Assembly (NCBI RefSeq): GCF_004297405.1
Contig: NZ_SCVC01000042.1
Coordinates: forward strand, 1-64,000
DNA: 64,000 nt
Reading direction: 5' to 3'
Source: Reyranella sp.
GTDB lineage: Bacteria > Pseudomonadota > Alphaproteobacteria > Reyranellales > Reyranellaceae
Under the pieces are notes generated by a model. It saw nothing but the letters and a program-made list of their open reading frames with translations. It had not been told where the DNA came from and made no database searches. Numbering within the stretch: the first letter of the stretch is position 1; every line of letters begins with the position of its first letter. Of this stretch, positions 33,795 to 43,230 are shown piece by piece. The translations under genes and the position numbers were made by a program.

Positions 33795-34400
33795 TTAGAA
33801 GCGCAGGCTGGCAAGCCGCGGGTCACCGGTTTTCGCCGCATGGAGGTGCAGCAGCCACATCGCACCGCCCTGGAAGCCGTGCAGCATACGTCGGCCTTCG
33901 CGCAAATCGGCGATGTACTCGGCGAACGGAATCTGGTGTGGCACCAGCACCTCGCCGTCGTCGAGCTTGGGCGCGGCCTCCTTACGGGCGTCCAGGGCCA
34001 GGAAGCAGTGAACGCGGTTGTTGAGCCGCGGTGCGTTGGCGAAGAACGTACCCAGCGGATGCCATTCGTCGGCGGCGAAGCCGGTCTCCTCCAGGAGCTC
34101 ACGCTTCATTGCCTCGATCGTCGGTTCGCCCGGCTTGTCGTGGATGCCGCTCGGCAGTTCGACGACGGTCTGCTGGCAGCCGTGACGATATTCCTCGATC
34201 AAGATGATGTTGCCGTCGTGCGTCAGAGCCAGGGCCGTCACCCAGTCGGGCTGCTCGATGACGTGATAGGGGGTGAGGACATGCCCATTGGGCAATTCCA
34301 CCGTGTCCGACCTGAGCGCAATCCAACGATCGCGGTACGCATACTGGGACTCCAGGACCTTCCAGGGCGTGACCGTGGTGCCCTGCTTTTCGTCTTTCAT
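33795..34400 (-). CDS. NUDIX hydrolase (ADP-ribose pyrophosphatase-like)
   Basis: A 201-residue protein. The Nudix box is in GIHDKPGEPTIEAMKRELLEETGF: the REL-EETG core supplies the metal-binding Glu residues. The preceding strand IILIEEYRHGCQQTVVELPSG is like ADP-ribose pyrophosphatases. The ATG at 34400, two bases after the SDR stop, is preferred to upstream in-frame ATGs inside the SDR gene. It is probably co-transcribed with the SDR gene. The substrate (ADP-ribose or another nucleoside diphosphate derivative) is not proven. Confidence 0.85.
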   Translation of the reverse strand: MKDEKQGTTVTPWKVLESQYAYRDRWIALRSDTVELPNGHVLTPYHVIEQPDWVTALALTHDGNIILIEEYRHGCQQTVVELPSGIHDKPGEPTIEAMKRELLEETGFAADEWHPLGTFFANAPRLNNRVHCFLALDARKEAAPKLDDGEVLVPHQIPFAEYIADLREGRRMLHGFQGGAMWLLHLHAAKTGDPRLASLRF

Positions 34401-34401
34401 G

Positions 34402-35160
34402 TCAAACCGCCGTCCAGCCGCCATCGACCACCAGTTCTGCACCGGTCACATAGGAAGATTCATCAGATGCCAAGAAGAGGATGGCGTAGGCCACCTCATC
34501 GACCTCCCCGGCACGGCCGAGCGGTACGCCCTTCAGGGTCTTGGCGCGTTGCTCGGGATCGGCGGTGCGCCCTGAGGTACGCATAGGTGGCATCAGGCCA
34601 GGATGCACCGAATTCACGCGAATACCTTCCCTGCCATGCTGGGCGGCGGCGGCCTTGGTGATGAGCCGCACGGCGCCCTTGGAGGCATTGTAGCCGACAT
34701 GGATGTAGGCTTGACCGACGATGCCCGAGATCGAGGAAAGGTTGATCACCGAGCCACGACGGCCACCCTTCCGCATGGCCGCGATACCGTGCTTCATTCC
34801 GAGGAAGACGCCGGTCGCGTTTATGCCCATCAGCCGGTTCCAGGCATCCGTATCGTAGAGGTCCTGCTCGGCCGACCCCGAGATGCCGGCATTATTCACC
34901 AGCACGTCCAGGCCGCCGTGGGCGGCGGCGACTCCATCAACCACTTTCTGCCACTGACCTTCGTCGGTCACGTCGAGATGAACATAATGCGCCGTGCCAC
35001 CTGCCTTCGTGATCGCGGCGGCAGTGGCTTCACCCTCTCTATCGAGGACATCGGCGAGCACCACGGCCTTGGCGCCTTCGCGGGCCAAAAGCCGCGCGGT
35101 TGCGGCACCCATGCCGCTTGCCGCGCCGGTGATCAGGGCGACTTTCCCTTTCATACGCAT
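34402..35160 (-). CDS. Short-chain dehydrogenase/reductase (classical SDR)
   Basis: A 252-residue classical SDR. The nucleotide site is T11-G-A-A-S-G-M-G. NNAG is at 89-92, with catalytic Ser in INLSSISG (about S142-S143), Y157 and K161 in YNASK. The C-terminus (SSYVTGAELVVDGGWTAV) is typical. The VVLADV stretch ends in Asp, which favours NAD(H). Substrate unknown. It is transcribed toward the NUDIX gene and lies 12 bp downstream of the SMR transporter gene. Confidence 0.9.
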   Translation of the reverse strand: MRMKGKVALITGAASGMGAATARLLAREGAKAVVLADVLDREGEATAAAITKAGGTAHYVHLDVTDEGQWQKVVDGVAAAHGGLDVLVNNAGISGSAEQDLYDTDAWNRLMGINATGVFLGMKHGIAAMRKGGRRGSVINLSSISGIVGQAYIHVGYNASKGAVRLITKAAAAQHGREGIRVNSVHPGLMPPMRTSGRTADPEQRAKTLKGVPLGRAGEVDEVAYAILFLASDESSYVTGAELVVDGGWTAV

Positions 35161-35172
35161 GGGTACGCTTCC

Positions 35173-35490
35173 TTATGCGAGTTTGAGGCCGATGATGCCG
35201 GCGATGATCAGGCCGATCGAAATGATCCGCATGGCCGATGCGGAATCACCGAACGCCAGGATGCCGACCGTGAAGGCGCCGACCGCGCCGATTCCGGTCC
35301 AGACTGCATAGGCGGTGCCCATGGGAATGACCCGCTGTGCCCACAAAAGCAGCGCACCGCTGGCTGCCATGGCGACGACCGCGAACACGATCCACCATGG
35401 ACGAGGGCCCTCATCGGTCCATCCGAGCTTGAGGCCGACAGGCCAGCCGATCTCGCAAATTCCCGCCAAAACCAGAAAAACCCATGCCAT
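35173..35490 (-). CDS. Small multidrug resistance (SMR) family transporter, SugE/Gdx-like
   Basis: A 105-residue, four-helix membrane protein. It starts MAWVFLVLAGICEIGWPVGLK: the helix-1 Glu after a Cys in AxxxE is the conserved proton/substrate site. The rest shows the usual WTGIGAVGAF and IIAGIIGLKL segments. The GWPVGLK sequence resembles the SugE/Gdx guanidinium-exporter branch more than EmrE. An ATG at 35520 adds an unrelated tail; the one at 35490 is preferred. I searched the upstream 130 bp for a guanidine riboswitch pattern and saw none. Confidence 0.85.
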   Translation of the reverse strand: MAWVFLVLAGICEIGWPVGLKLGWTDEGPRPWWIVFAVVAMAASGALLLWAQRVIPMGTAYAVWTGIGAVGAFTVGILAFGDSASAMRIISIGLIIAGIIGLKLA

Positions 35491-35622
35491 GGAACCGTCC
35501 CCAAGAGTTCGTGCTGTCATTGACTGCAGCGTTACAGCCTGTAACGATCAAAGAATTGCACGCATCTTGCAGCATAGCGAGGGCGGCTCGGGGACGGACA
35601 TCCAAGACTTGGGAGCGTAACG

Positions 35623-37413
35623 ATGAACGAACATGAATTGCGTGGCCTCATTGGGAAGGTGAAGGCCGGCAAGCTGTCGCGACGAGGATTCGTGCAGCGC
35701 ATGATGGCGGTTGGCATTGCCGCGCCAGCCGCCAGCCTACTTCTAGTGCATTCGGGCGTTGCCATGGCGCAGAGCCCGTCGACCTACAAGCCGACGAAGC
35801 GCGGCGGCGGCGGCATCCTGAAGGTTCTCTGGTGGCAGGGGCCGACCCTGCTGAACCCACATTTCGCCGTCGGTACTAAGGATCAAGACGGCTCGCGTCT
35901 CTTCTATGAGCCTCTGGCCGCTTGGGATGGCGAGGGCAATCTCAAGCCCAAGCTGGCAGCCGAGATCCCGACCCGCGAGAATGGCGGCGTCGCAGCTGAT
36001 GGCAAGTCGGTCACCTGGAAGCTGAAGCAGGGCGTCACCTGGCATGACGGCAAGCCGTTCACTGCCGACGACGTCATCTTCAATTGGGAGTACGCCAAGG
36101 ATCCGGCCACGGCCGCCTACACGATTGGCTCCTATCAGGACGTCGTTGCCGAGAAAGTCGATCAATACACGGTCGTCGTGAAGTTCAAGAAGCCGACGCC
36201 GTTCTGGGCCGATGCGTTCGTGGGGACGCGCGGCATGCTGATCCCCAAGCATCTGTTTGCCGACTATATCGGCGCCAAGTCGCGCGACGCCCCCACCAAT
36301 CTGAAGCCGGTCGGCACCGGTCCCTACATGTTCAAGGATTTCAAGCCGGGCGACATGGTTTCCGGCGTGATCAATCCGAACTACCACCAGGCCAACAAGC
36401 CTCATTTCGACGCGATCGAAATGAAGGGTGGCGGCGATGCGGTGTCGGCGGCGCGCGCAGTGCTGCAGACCGGCGAGTATGACTTCGCCTGGAACATGCA
36501 GGTCGAAGACGAGATTCTCTCGCGACTGGAGAAGGGCGGCAAGGGTCGCGTCCAGGTCACGCCGGGCGGCAACATCGAATTCTTCTTGATGAACCAGACC
36601 GATCCGTGGACCGAGGTCGACGGCGAGCGGGCAAGCCTCAAGACCAAGCACCCGACGCTCAGTGATCCCGAGGTGCGCAAGGCGGTCGCGCTTCTGGTCG
36701 ACAACAAGTCGATCGAGCAGCACATCTACGGCCGTACCGGCCCGGCGACTCGCGACTTCCTCTACAATCCGGAGCGTTTCCGCTCGAAGAACAATCCGAT
36801 CGAGTTCAATGTCGACAAGGCGAACGACATTCTCGAGAAGGCCGGCTGGAAGAAGGGGCCCGATGGCATTCGTGCCAAGGACGGCAAGAAGCTGAAGTTC
36901 GTCTATCAGACGTCGATCAACCAGCCACGCCAGAAGACGCAGGCGATCATCAAGCAGGCCGCACAGAAAGCCGGCATCGACATCGAACTGAAGTCGGTGA
37001 CGGCCTCGGTCTTCTTCTCGTCCGACGTCGCCAATCCGGACACCTACACGAAGTTCTATACCGACCTCGAGATGTACACGACGACCATGACGCAGCCGGA
37101 TCCCGCGCTGCACATGCTTCAGTTCGTCTCCTGGGAGGCCGCTTCCAAGGAGAACAAGTGGCAGGGCCGTAACATCACCCGCTGGCAGAGTCCGGAGTGT
37201 GACAAGCTTTATCGGGAGTCGGAGTCGGAGCTCGATCCTGTCAAGCGGGCCGCAATGTTCATCAAGATGAACGACCTGGCGATCCAGAATCACATCGTGC
37301 TGGGCGTTGTCCAGCGGCCAGGGGTCACGGCACAGGCGCTCAAGCTCAAGGCCCAGATCAGCGGCTGGGACAACAACACGTCCGACCTGTCGGACTGGTT
37401 CAAGGAAGCCTGA
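35623..37413 (+). CDS. Peptide/nickel-type ABC solute-binding protein of a complete transporter operon
   Basis: A 596-residue family 5 solute-binding protein. The N-terminus has a Tat-like signal (KLSRRGFVQRMMAVGIAAPAASLLL). Family motifs include VTWKLKQGVTWHDGKPFTADDV, PVGTGPYMFKDF and DPEVRKAVALLVDN. A Shine-Dalgarno (gggag) precedes the ATG. Two permease and two ATPase genes follow. A GC hairpin just after the stop may set a high ratio of binding protein to membrane components. The ligand is unknown. Confidence 0.9.
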   Translation: MNEHELRGLIGKVKAGKLSRRGFVQRMMAVGIAAPAASLLLVHSGVAMAQSPSTYKPTKRGGGGILKVLWWQGPTLLNPHFAVGTKDQDGSRLFYEPLAAWDGEGNLKPKLAAEIPTRENGGVAADGKSVTWKLKQGVTWHDGKPFTADDVIFNWEYAKDPATAAYTIGSYQDVVAEKVDQYTVVVKFKKPTPFWADAFVGTRGMLIPKHLFADYIGAKSRDAPTNLKPVGTGPYMFKDFKPGDMVSGVINPNYHQANKPHFDAIEMKGGGDAVSAARAVLQTGEYDFAWNMQVEDEILSRLEKGGKGRVQVTPGGNIEFFLMNQTDPWTEVDGERASLKTKHPTLSDPEVRKAVALLVDNKSIEQHIYGRTGPATRDFLYNPERFRSKNNPIEFNVDKANDILEKAGWKKGPDGIRAKDGKKLKFVYQTSINQPRQKTQAIIKQAAQKAGIDIELKSVTASVFFSSDVANPDTYTKFYTDLEMYTTTMTQPDPALHMLQFVSWEAASKENKWQGRNITRWQSPECDKLYRESESELDPVKRAAMFIKMNDLAIQNHIVLGVVQRPGVTAQALKLKAQISGWDNNTSDLSDWFKEA

Positions 37414-37430
37414 GACACTGCCAGTTGAGA

Positions 37431-37457
37431 CCCCTCCCTCACTCTGCGGGGGAGGGG
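37431..37457 (+). terminator. Intergenic hairpin after the solute-binding protein gene (partial terminator or 3' stabiliser)
   Basis: A perfect 8-bp stem (CCCCTCCC / GGGAGGGG) with an 11-nt loop lies between the binding-protein stop and the first permease ATG. No T-run follows. Hairpins here in ABC operons commonly reduce read-through to the permeases or protect the upstream message. Confidence 0.5.
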
Positions 37458-37471
37458 CGTAAGGCCCGCCA

Positions 37472-38434
37472 ATGTCTCGTCAGTACATTATCCGTCGTCT
37501 GCTGATTGCCATCCCAAGCCTGCTCGGGATCAGCGTCGTGCTGTTTGCCGTGCTCGCCATGGCGCCAGGTGATCCATTCGAGGAACTCGCCACCAACCCT
37601 GCGGTGCCACCCGAGGTCCGTATGGCGCTGCGTGCCAAATTCGGCCTCGATGATCCCATCTGGACCCGCTACCTGCACTGGCTCGCCGCCATGCTACAGG
37701 GCGACTGGGGCTTCTCCTTCGCGAGCCGCATGGATGTCGACAAGCTGATCCTGCAGCGCCTGCCGGTGACGCTGATCGTGATCGGCTCCTCGCAGATCCT
37801 CGCCATCCTGGTGGCACTGCCGGTTGGCGTGCTGGCCGCGACCCGGCCCTACTCGGTGTTCGACCAGGTCGCCAATACACTGGCCTTCATCGGTTTCTCG
37901 CTACCGACTTTCTTTACCGGCCTGCTGCTGATCCTGATTTTCTCGATCCAGCTCGACTGGCTGCCCTTCGTCTATCGCAGCGACATAGAAGCCAAGGGCT
38001 GGCTATTCTATTGGGAGCACATAAAGCAATCGATCATGCCGGTAGCTGTGCTGGGCCTGTTCCAGGGCGCCTCGCTGGTACGCTACGTGCGTTCCTCGGT
38101 GCTCGACGTCATCCGGCTGGATTACGTTACCACCGCGCGGTCCAAGGGCATTGGTGAGCGCAAGGTCATCACCAAGCACGTGGTGCGCAATGCGCTGATC
38201 CCGGTGGTGACCCTGGTGGCGCTGCAGATGCCGATCGTGTTCGGCGGCGCCATCGTCACCGAGCAGATCTTCCGCGTTCCCGGCATTGGCTCGCTCCTGA
38301 TCTCGGCCATGCTCGCCAACGACACGCCCGTCGTCATGGGCGTGACTTTCGTGTTCGCCTGTCTCGTCGTCCTCTTCAACCTTATTGCCGATATCCTTTA
38401 TGGCTGGCTCGACCCCCGCATCGCTTTCCGCTGA
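37472..38434 (+). CDS. ABC transporter permease, DppB/OppB type
   Basis: A 320-residue permease with about six membrane helices. The first is YIIRRLLIAIPSLLGISVVLF, standard for DppB-like proteins. The EAA-loop motif is near RYVRSSVLDVIRLDYVTTARSKGIGERKV. The large periplasmic loop contains LDDPIWTRYLHWLAAMLQGDWG. It overlaps the next permease gene by 35 bp, so the two are translationally coupled. Confidence 0.9.
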   Translation: MSRQYIIRRLLIAIPSLLGISVVLFAVLAMAPGDPFEELATNPAVPPEVRMALRAKFGLDDPIWTRYLHWLAAMLQGDWGFSFASRMDVDKLILQRLPVTLIVIGSSQILAILVALPVGVLAATRPYSVFDQVANTLAFIGFSLPTFFTGLLLILIFSIQLDWLPFVYRSDIEAKGWLFYWEHIKQSIMPVAVLGLFQGASLVRYVRSSVLDVIRLDYVTTARSKGIGERKVITKHVVRNALIPVVTLVALQMPIVFGGAIVTEQIFRVPGIGSLLISAMLANDTPVVMGVTFVFACLVVLFNLIADILYGWLDPRIAFR

Positions 38435-39350
38435 AGCACCGCGCGTCGCCGCGGCAGCCCCTCGCAAGAGCCGGCCGGTCACGCCGGCCCGAGAGGCATG
38501 GCGGCGTTTCCGCCGGCACAAGCTCGCCGTGGTGAGCGGCATCGTGCTGATCGTCATGTTCGCGGCCGTGGCGCTCGGTCCGGTCATCTGGCCGGTGCCG
38601 ATCAACGACATCGACTTTGCCGCCAAGCTGCAGGGGCCGTCCTGGTCCCATCCACTGGGCACCGACGATCTTGGCCAGGATCTGCTGGCCCGCCTCCTCT
38701 ACGGCGGCCGCATCTCGCTGGCCGTCGGGCTGGCGGCCATGGTCGTCGCCGTAGTTGTCGGCATCCTGGTCGGAGCGCTGGCCGGCATGTCGAGCGGTCG
38801 GGTCGATGCCGTGTTGATGTGGCTTACCGACCTTTTCCTATCGCTGCCGCAGCTGCCGCTGCTGCTGCTGGTGATCTACCTCTTCCGCGACACGATGAAG
38901 GGGATTTTCGGCGTCGAGGGCGGCGCCTTCGTGCTGATCGTGGTGGTGATCGGGGGCTTGCGCTGGATGCCGGTGGCGCGTCTGGTGCGCGCGCAGTTCC
39001 TCTCCCTGCGCGAAAAGGAGTTCGTCGAAGCCGCCCGGGCGCTCGGTGCCTCCAAGACGCGCCAGGTCGTCCAGCACATCCTGCCCAACGCCCTGGGGCC
39101 GGTGATCGTGGCCGGCACGATCGACGTCGCCGCCGCCATCATCGCCGAATCGACGCTGTCGTTCCTCGGCCTGGGCTTTCCGTCCGACGTGCCGACCTGG
39201 GGCAGCGTTCTGCGCGACGCCAAGGACTATCTCGACATCGCGCCGCATTGGGCGCTGTTCCCCGGTGCCGCCATTTTCCTGGCCGTGCTTGCTATCAATT
39301 TCATCGGTGACGGCTTGCGCGACGCGCTCGATCCGCGCCGGGTTCTCTAA
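38400..39350 (+). CDS. ABC transporter permease, DppC/OppC type
   Basis: A 316-residue permease. It has an N-terminal cytoplasmic tail with EAWRRFRRHKLAVVSG (typical of OppC proteins), the conserved SHPLGTDDLGQDLLARLLYGGRISL segment and an EAA loop near KEFVEAARALGASKTRQV. The ATG at 38400 is chosen; one at 38385 adds five residues and both overlap the preceding gene. The first ATPase gene begins 12 bp downstream. Confidence 0.9.
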   Translation: MAGSTPASLSAEAPRVAAAAPRKSRPVTPAREAWRRFRRHKLAVVSGIVLIVMFAAVALGPVIWPVPINDIDFAAKLQGPSWSHPLGTDDLGQDLLARLLYGGRISLAVGLAAMVVAVVVGILVGALAGMSSGRVDAVLMWLTDLFLSLPQLPLLLLVIYLFRDTMKGIFGVEGGAFVLIVVVIGGLRWMPVARLVRAQFLSLREKEFVEAARALGASKTRQVVQHILPNALGPVIVAGTIDVAAAIIAESTLSFLGLGFPSDVPTWGSVLRDAKDYLDIAPHWALFPGAAIFLAVLAINFIGDGLRDALDPRRVL

Positions 39351-39362
39351 TGCGAGTGTAGC

Positions 39363-40334
39363 GTGGCCGAACCTCTGCTGGACATCCGCGGTCTCAAAAC
39401 CTGGTTCAAGACCGACGACGGCATGGTGCGTGCCGTCGATGGCGTCGACCTCCATATCGATCGCGGCGAGACCCTGGGCGTCGTGGGCGAGTCGGGCTGC
39501 GGCAAGACGGTGACGGCACGATCGGTGCTGAAGCTGATCGACATGCCACCGGGCCGCTTCGAGGATGGCGAGATCCTGTGGCAGGGCCGGAATCTGATCC
39601 CGCTCGAGCAGGCCGAGATGAACAAGATCCGCGCCCGGGAGATCGCGATCATCTTCCAGGAGCCGATGACCTCGCTGAACCCTGTTTACACCGTGGGCGA
39701 CCAGATCGCCGAGGTGATCGAGCTGCACCAGAAGTTGTCGCGCAAGCAGGCGCTGGTTGGCGCCGCCGAGATGCTGCGGCTGGTCAACATCCCCCACCCG
39801 CAGCGTCGGGTGCACGATTATCCGCATCAGTTCTCCGGCGGCATGCGCCAGAGGGTGATGATCGCCATGGCGCTGTCCTGCCAGCCCAAGCTCCTGATCG
39901 CCGACGAGCCGACGACGGCGCTCGATGTCACCATCCAGGCGCAGATCCTGGAGCTGATGCAGGAGATGAAGGACAAGTTCGGCATGGCGATCATGCTGAT
40001 CACCCACGCCATGGGTGTGGTGGCCGAGACCTGCCAGAGGGTGACAGTGATGTATGCCGGTAAGGTGGTCGAGGAAGCGCCGGTCGAGGCGCTGTTCGGC
40101 AATCCACGGCATCCCTACACGCAGGGCTTGATCCGCTCCATCCCGCGCGTCGACCGCGCCGCCGAGAAGAAGCAACGGCTGGAAGCGATCGCGGGCACGG
40201 TGCCGAGCCTGCTCGATCCGCCGCCCGGCTGCCGCTTCGCTTCGCGCTGCAAGTACGCGATGGAGGTCTGTACCCGGGCGATGCCCCCTCTCAAGGAAGT
40301 GGGGCCTGGCCATTTCGTGCGGTGCGTGCTGTGA
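39363..40334 (+). CDS. ABC transporter ATPase, DppD/OppD type
   Basis: A 323-residue ATPase starting at a GTG. Walker A is GESGCGKTVT. The Q-loop is in IIFQEPMTSLNP. The signature is FSGGMRQRVM, Walker B is LLIADEPTTALD, and the switch His is in LITHAMG. The C-terminal Cys-rich tail (GCRFASRCKYAMEVC) belongs to the oligopeptide subfamily. The start codon and close spacing indicate coupling to the upstream permease genes. Confidence 0.92.
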   Translation: MAEPLLDIRGLKTWFKTDDGMVRAVDGVDLHIDRGETLGVVGESGCGKTVTARSVLKLIDMPPGRFEDGEILWQGRNLIPLEQAEMNKIRAREIAIIFQEPMTSLNPVYTVGDQIAEVIELHQKLSRKQALVGAAEMLRLVNIPHPQRRVHDYPHQFSGGMRQRVMIAMALSCQPKLLIADEPTTALDVTIQAQILELMQEMKDKFGMAIMLITHAMGVVAETCQRVTVMYAGKVVEEAPVEALFGNPRHPYTQGLIRSIPRVDRAAEKKQRLEAIAGTVPSLLDPPPGCRFASRCKYAMEVCTRAMPPLKEVGPGHFVRCVL

Positions 40335-41320
40335 GCGGCGCGCAGCCCAGTGGCGAGACGCTGCTGTCGGTCCGTGATTTGCGCAAGCATTTCGCGATTA
40401 CCGGTGGCGTATTTTCGCGCGTCGTCGACAAGGTTCATGCCGTCGACGGTGTCAGCTTCGATATCGGGGCCGGGGAGACCCTGGGGCTGGTGGGCGAGTC
40501 CGGTTGTGGCAAGTCGACGACCGGTCGCTGCATTCTGCGCCTGATAGAACCTAGCTCGGGCGAGGTGCTGTTCCAGGGCGCCGACGTCACTCAGATGAAG
40601 ACCGATGCGCTGCGGGCCATGCGGCGCGACATGCAGATCATCTTCCAGGATCCTTATGCGTCCCTGAATCCGCGTCTGACGGTCGGCGCGATCATTGGCG
40701 AGGCGCTCACCATCCATAATCTCGCCGCGTCGCGGCAGGCGCTCGAGGATCGTGTCGTGCAGCTCCTCGAGACGGTGGGCTTGCAGCCTGACCATATGCG
40801 GCGATTCCCGCACGAGTTCTCGGGCGGCCAGCGACAGCGCATCGGCATCGCCCGTGCGCTTGCCGTCGAGCCCAAGCTGGTGATCTGCGACGAGCCGGTC
40901 TCCGCGCTCGACGTGTCGATCCAGGCGCAGGTCATCAACCTGCTCGAGGACCTGCAGGAGCAGTTCGGCCTCACCTATCTGTTCATCGCCCACGATCTCA
41001 GCGTGGTCGAGCACATCTCCACCAGGGTGGCGGTGATGTATCTCGGCCGTGTCGTCGAGATCGCGCCCTCACGCGATCTCTATGATAATCCGCTGCACCC
41101 CTATACCGAGGCGCTGCTCTCGGCCGTGCCGATCCCTGATCCCACGGTAAAGCGCAAGCGCATCATGCTGCAGGGCGACGTGCCCAATCCGATCCGACCG
41201 CCGTCAGGCTGCCACTTCCACACGCGCTGCCCGATTGCTAAGCCCGATTGCGCCCAGCGCGTGCCCGAGCTGCGCGAAAGCAAGCCCGGGCATTGGGTGT
41301 CCTGTCACTACAGAGGATAG
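40331..41320 (+). CDS. ABC transporter ATPase, DppF/OppF type
   Basis: A 329-residue ATPase: Walker A GESGCGKSTT, signature FSGGQRQRIG, Walker B LVICDEPVSALD and an H-loop LFIAHDLSVVEH. The C-terminal OppF-type domain has GCHFHTRCPIAKPDC. The GTG at 40331 overlaps the upstream stop as GTGA; a GTG at 40322 is in frame and possible. It completes the five-gene transporter operon. The kinase gene downstream is convergent. Confidence 0.92.
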   Translation: MSGAQPSGETLLSVRDLRKHFAITGGVFSRVVDKVHAVDGVSFDIGAGETLGLVGESGCGKSTTGRCILRLIEPSSGEVLFQGADVTQMKTDALRAMRRDMQIIFQDPYASLNPRLTVGAIIGEALTIHNLAASRQALEDRVVQLLETVGLQPDHMRRFPHEFSGGQRQRIGIARALAVEPKLVICDEPVSALDVSIQAQVINLLEDLQEQFGLTYLFIAHDLSVVEHISTRVAVMYLGRVVEIAPSRDLYDNPLHPYTEALLSAVPIPDPTVKRKRIMLQGDVPNPIRPPSGCHFHTRCPIAKPDCAQRVPELRESKPGHWVSCHYRG

Positions 41321-41334
41321 GGCTGGTAGCTGCC

Positions 41335-43227
41335 TCAGGTTTTGGCAAGGTGACGCTGCGCTGGCAGCTTCAGCAATGACAGTAGTACGCCTTCCAGCGC
41401 ATCTGCCTCAAGGGGCTTGGATAGTAGCGGGATGCTGGTGTAGCGCCGGTCGATACTGTCGCGTTGATAGCCCGTGATGAACGCGAAGGGCACACCGTAC
41501 GCGATCAGCAGATCGGCCAGCGGATCGGCCAACTCGCCAGCAAGATTGAAATCGAGGATCGCGGCATCGAAGCGCTCGCTTCTTGCTGCCGCCAGTCCTT
41601 CAGCCAAGTTCCCGTAGGGACCAATGACGGTGGCGCCGAGATCCTCAAGGATACGTTTGGCCATGATACCGACCAAGACCTCGTCCTCCACCATCAACAG
41701 CCGATGTCCGGTGAGGCTGCGGTTGCTCCTGGTGGGGAGGGGCTTGACTGGCGGCTGCTCCGTGATGGGAGCGGGGCCTGACGCCACGAGCTGTGCCCGT
41801 GGGATCGACAGACGACAATGCAGGCCCTGCGGGAGCCATTCATAGAGGACGCCACCACGAAACTGCGCCTCGATAGAGGAGCGCACGATGGAAAGTCCGA
41901 AACCCAGTGACTTGGGCTCCGATGTCGGGGGGCCACCAGTCTCAGTCCACTCAACCACAAGCGCCTGATCGTCGACCTGCCAAAGGAGACTGAGATGGCC
42001 GGTGTCGGTCGAAAACGCACCATACTTGGCGGCGTTGGTGGCGAGTTCATGGACAGCCAGCGCCATCGCCTGAGCCGTTGCCGGTAGAAGCGTGGCTGGA
42101 GGGCCGCCGACTGTTATCCGGTCACGGTGATCGGTGCGATAGGGGGCCATCTCTTCGTCGACGATTTTGCCAAGGCTGGCACCCTGCCAGTGTGTAGCTG
42201 AAAGCAAGTTGTGCGTGGCGGCGAGCGCGTGGATGCGGCCTTCGACTGTGGTGACGAACTCCGGCGTGCTCTTGGCTTTGGTAAGCCGCAGCACGGAGAG
42301 TACGACCGCCAGCATGTTCTTGGCGCGATGGTCGACTTCGCGCGCCAGTACGAACTGCCGTTCCTCCGCGCGCTTGCGGTCGGTGATGTCGACAGTGACA
42401 CCCGTCAAATGGATCGGATCGCCCTTCGTGTCGCGCGAGATAACGCCGGCGCCGAAACACCATCGAACCTCGCCGTTTGGCCGGATAATGCGAAACTCCA
42501 CTTGGAAGCGTGACCCCGCACCGGCGGAAATAGCGGCGATCGAATTTCGCTCCCGATCCTCGGGGTGGATCATCGCCTCGATACGCTCGATCGTGGGTGT
42601 AAAATTCGAGGGATCGACATCGAAGATGCGATAGGGACCGTCGTCCCATTCGATGCGGCCACTCGCGACGTCGACTTCCCAGGCACCCATGTTCCCGGCA
42701 CCGAGAGCGATGGAGCGGCGCTCCTCACTGCGGCGGAGCCGCTCAGTCTGAGTTTCGAGCTCGGCAGTACGCGCGGCGACTCGTGCTTCGAGTTCGGCGT
42801 TCAGCGCCTCGAGCTGACGGGTCTTGCGGTAGAGCTCAATGAAGACGCGGACTTTTGCGCGCAACACCTCGGGCACCACGGGCACCGTCACGTAATCGAC
42901 GGCGCCGATCTCGTAGCCACGCAGATGGTCGGTTTCGGCGATTTGCACAGCAGAGACGAAGATAATGGCGAGCTTCTGGAAACGCGGATGCTCGCGGATC
43001 ATGGCTGCGAGCTGGAAGCCGTCGATCTGCGGCATGACGACGTCGATCAACACGACCGCGACATTCTCGGTCTTGAGCAGCAAGCCGAGGGCTTCGTGCG
43101 GCGAGTTCGCTTTGATGAGGGTTTCGCCGAGCTCGGCGAGGATGACCTCGTAGCTCAGCAGTTTTGCCGGCTGATCGTCGATCAGCAGGATGCCAACCTT
43201 GTCCATTGGGGCTGAATCCTCGGACAT
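41335..43227 (-). CDS. HWE-family hybrid histidine kinase (REC-PAS-HWE kinase-REC)
   Basis: A 630-residue cytoplasmic signalling protein. An N-terminal receiver spans about 1-125 (VGILLIDDQPAK, phospho-site D62 in LIDVVMPQIDG). A coiled-coil linker precedes a PAS domain (AWEVDVASGRIEWDD...) and its PAC segment. The HWE kinase core has the phospho-acceptor His in EVDHRAKNMLAVV and the diagnostic W-x-E in VVEWTETGGPP. A second receiver follows (HRLLMVEDEVLV, phospho-Asp in AILDFNLAG). It starts 3 bp after the stop of the giant kinase gene, so the two are co-transcribed. It could receive phosphate from that kinase through its N-terminal receiver. Confidence 0.9.
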   Translation of the reverse strand: MSEDSAPMDKVGILLIDDQPAKLLSYEVILAELGETLIKANSPHEALGLLLKTENVAVVLIDVVMPQIDGFQLAAMIREHPRFQKLAIIFVSAVQIAETDHLRGYEIGAVDYVTVPVVPEVLRAKVRVFIELYRKTRQLEALNAELEARVAARTAELETQTERLRRSEERRSIALGAGNMGAWEVDVASGRIEWDDGPYRIFDVDPSNFTPTIERIEAMIHPEDRERNSIAAISAGAGSRFQVEFRIIRPNGEVRWCFGAGVISRDTKGDPIHLTGVTVDITDRKRAEERQFVLAREVDHRAKNMLAVVLSVLRLTKAKSTPEFVTTVEGRIHALAATHNLLSATHWQGASLGKIVDEEMAPYRTDHRDRITVGGPPATLLPATAQAMALAVHELATNAAKYGAFSTDTGHLSLLWQVDDQALVVEWTETGGPPTSEPKSLGFGLSIVRSSIEAQFRGGVLYEWLPQGLHCRLSIPRAQLVASGPAPITEQPPVKPLPTRSNRSLTGHRLLMVEDEVLVGIMAKRILEDLGATVIGPYGNLAEGLAAARSERFDAAILDFNLAGELADPLADLLIAYGVPFAFITGYQRDSIDRRYTSIPLLSKPLEADALEGVLLSLLKLPAQRHLAKT

Positions 43228-43230
43228 GGG

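Noticed and set aside
35491..35622. Guanidine (ykkC-type) riboswitch before the SugE/Gdx-like gene
   Set aside because: No conserved ACGR-type loops or paired stems of the known classes were found in the minus-strand leader.
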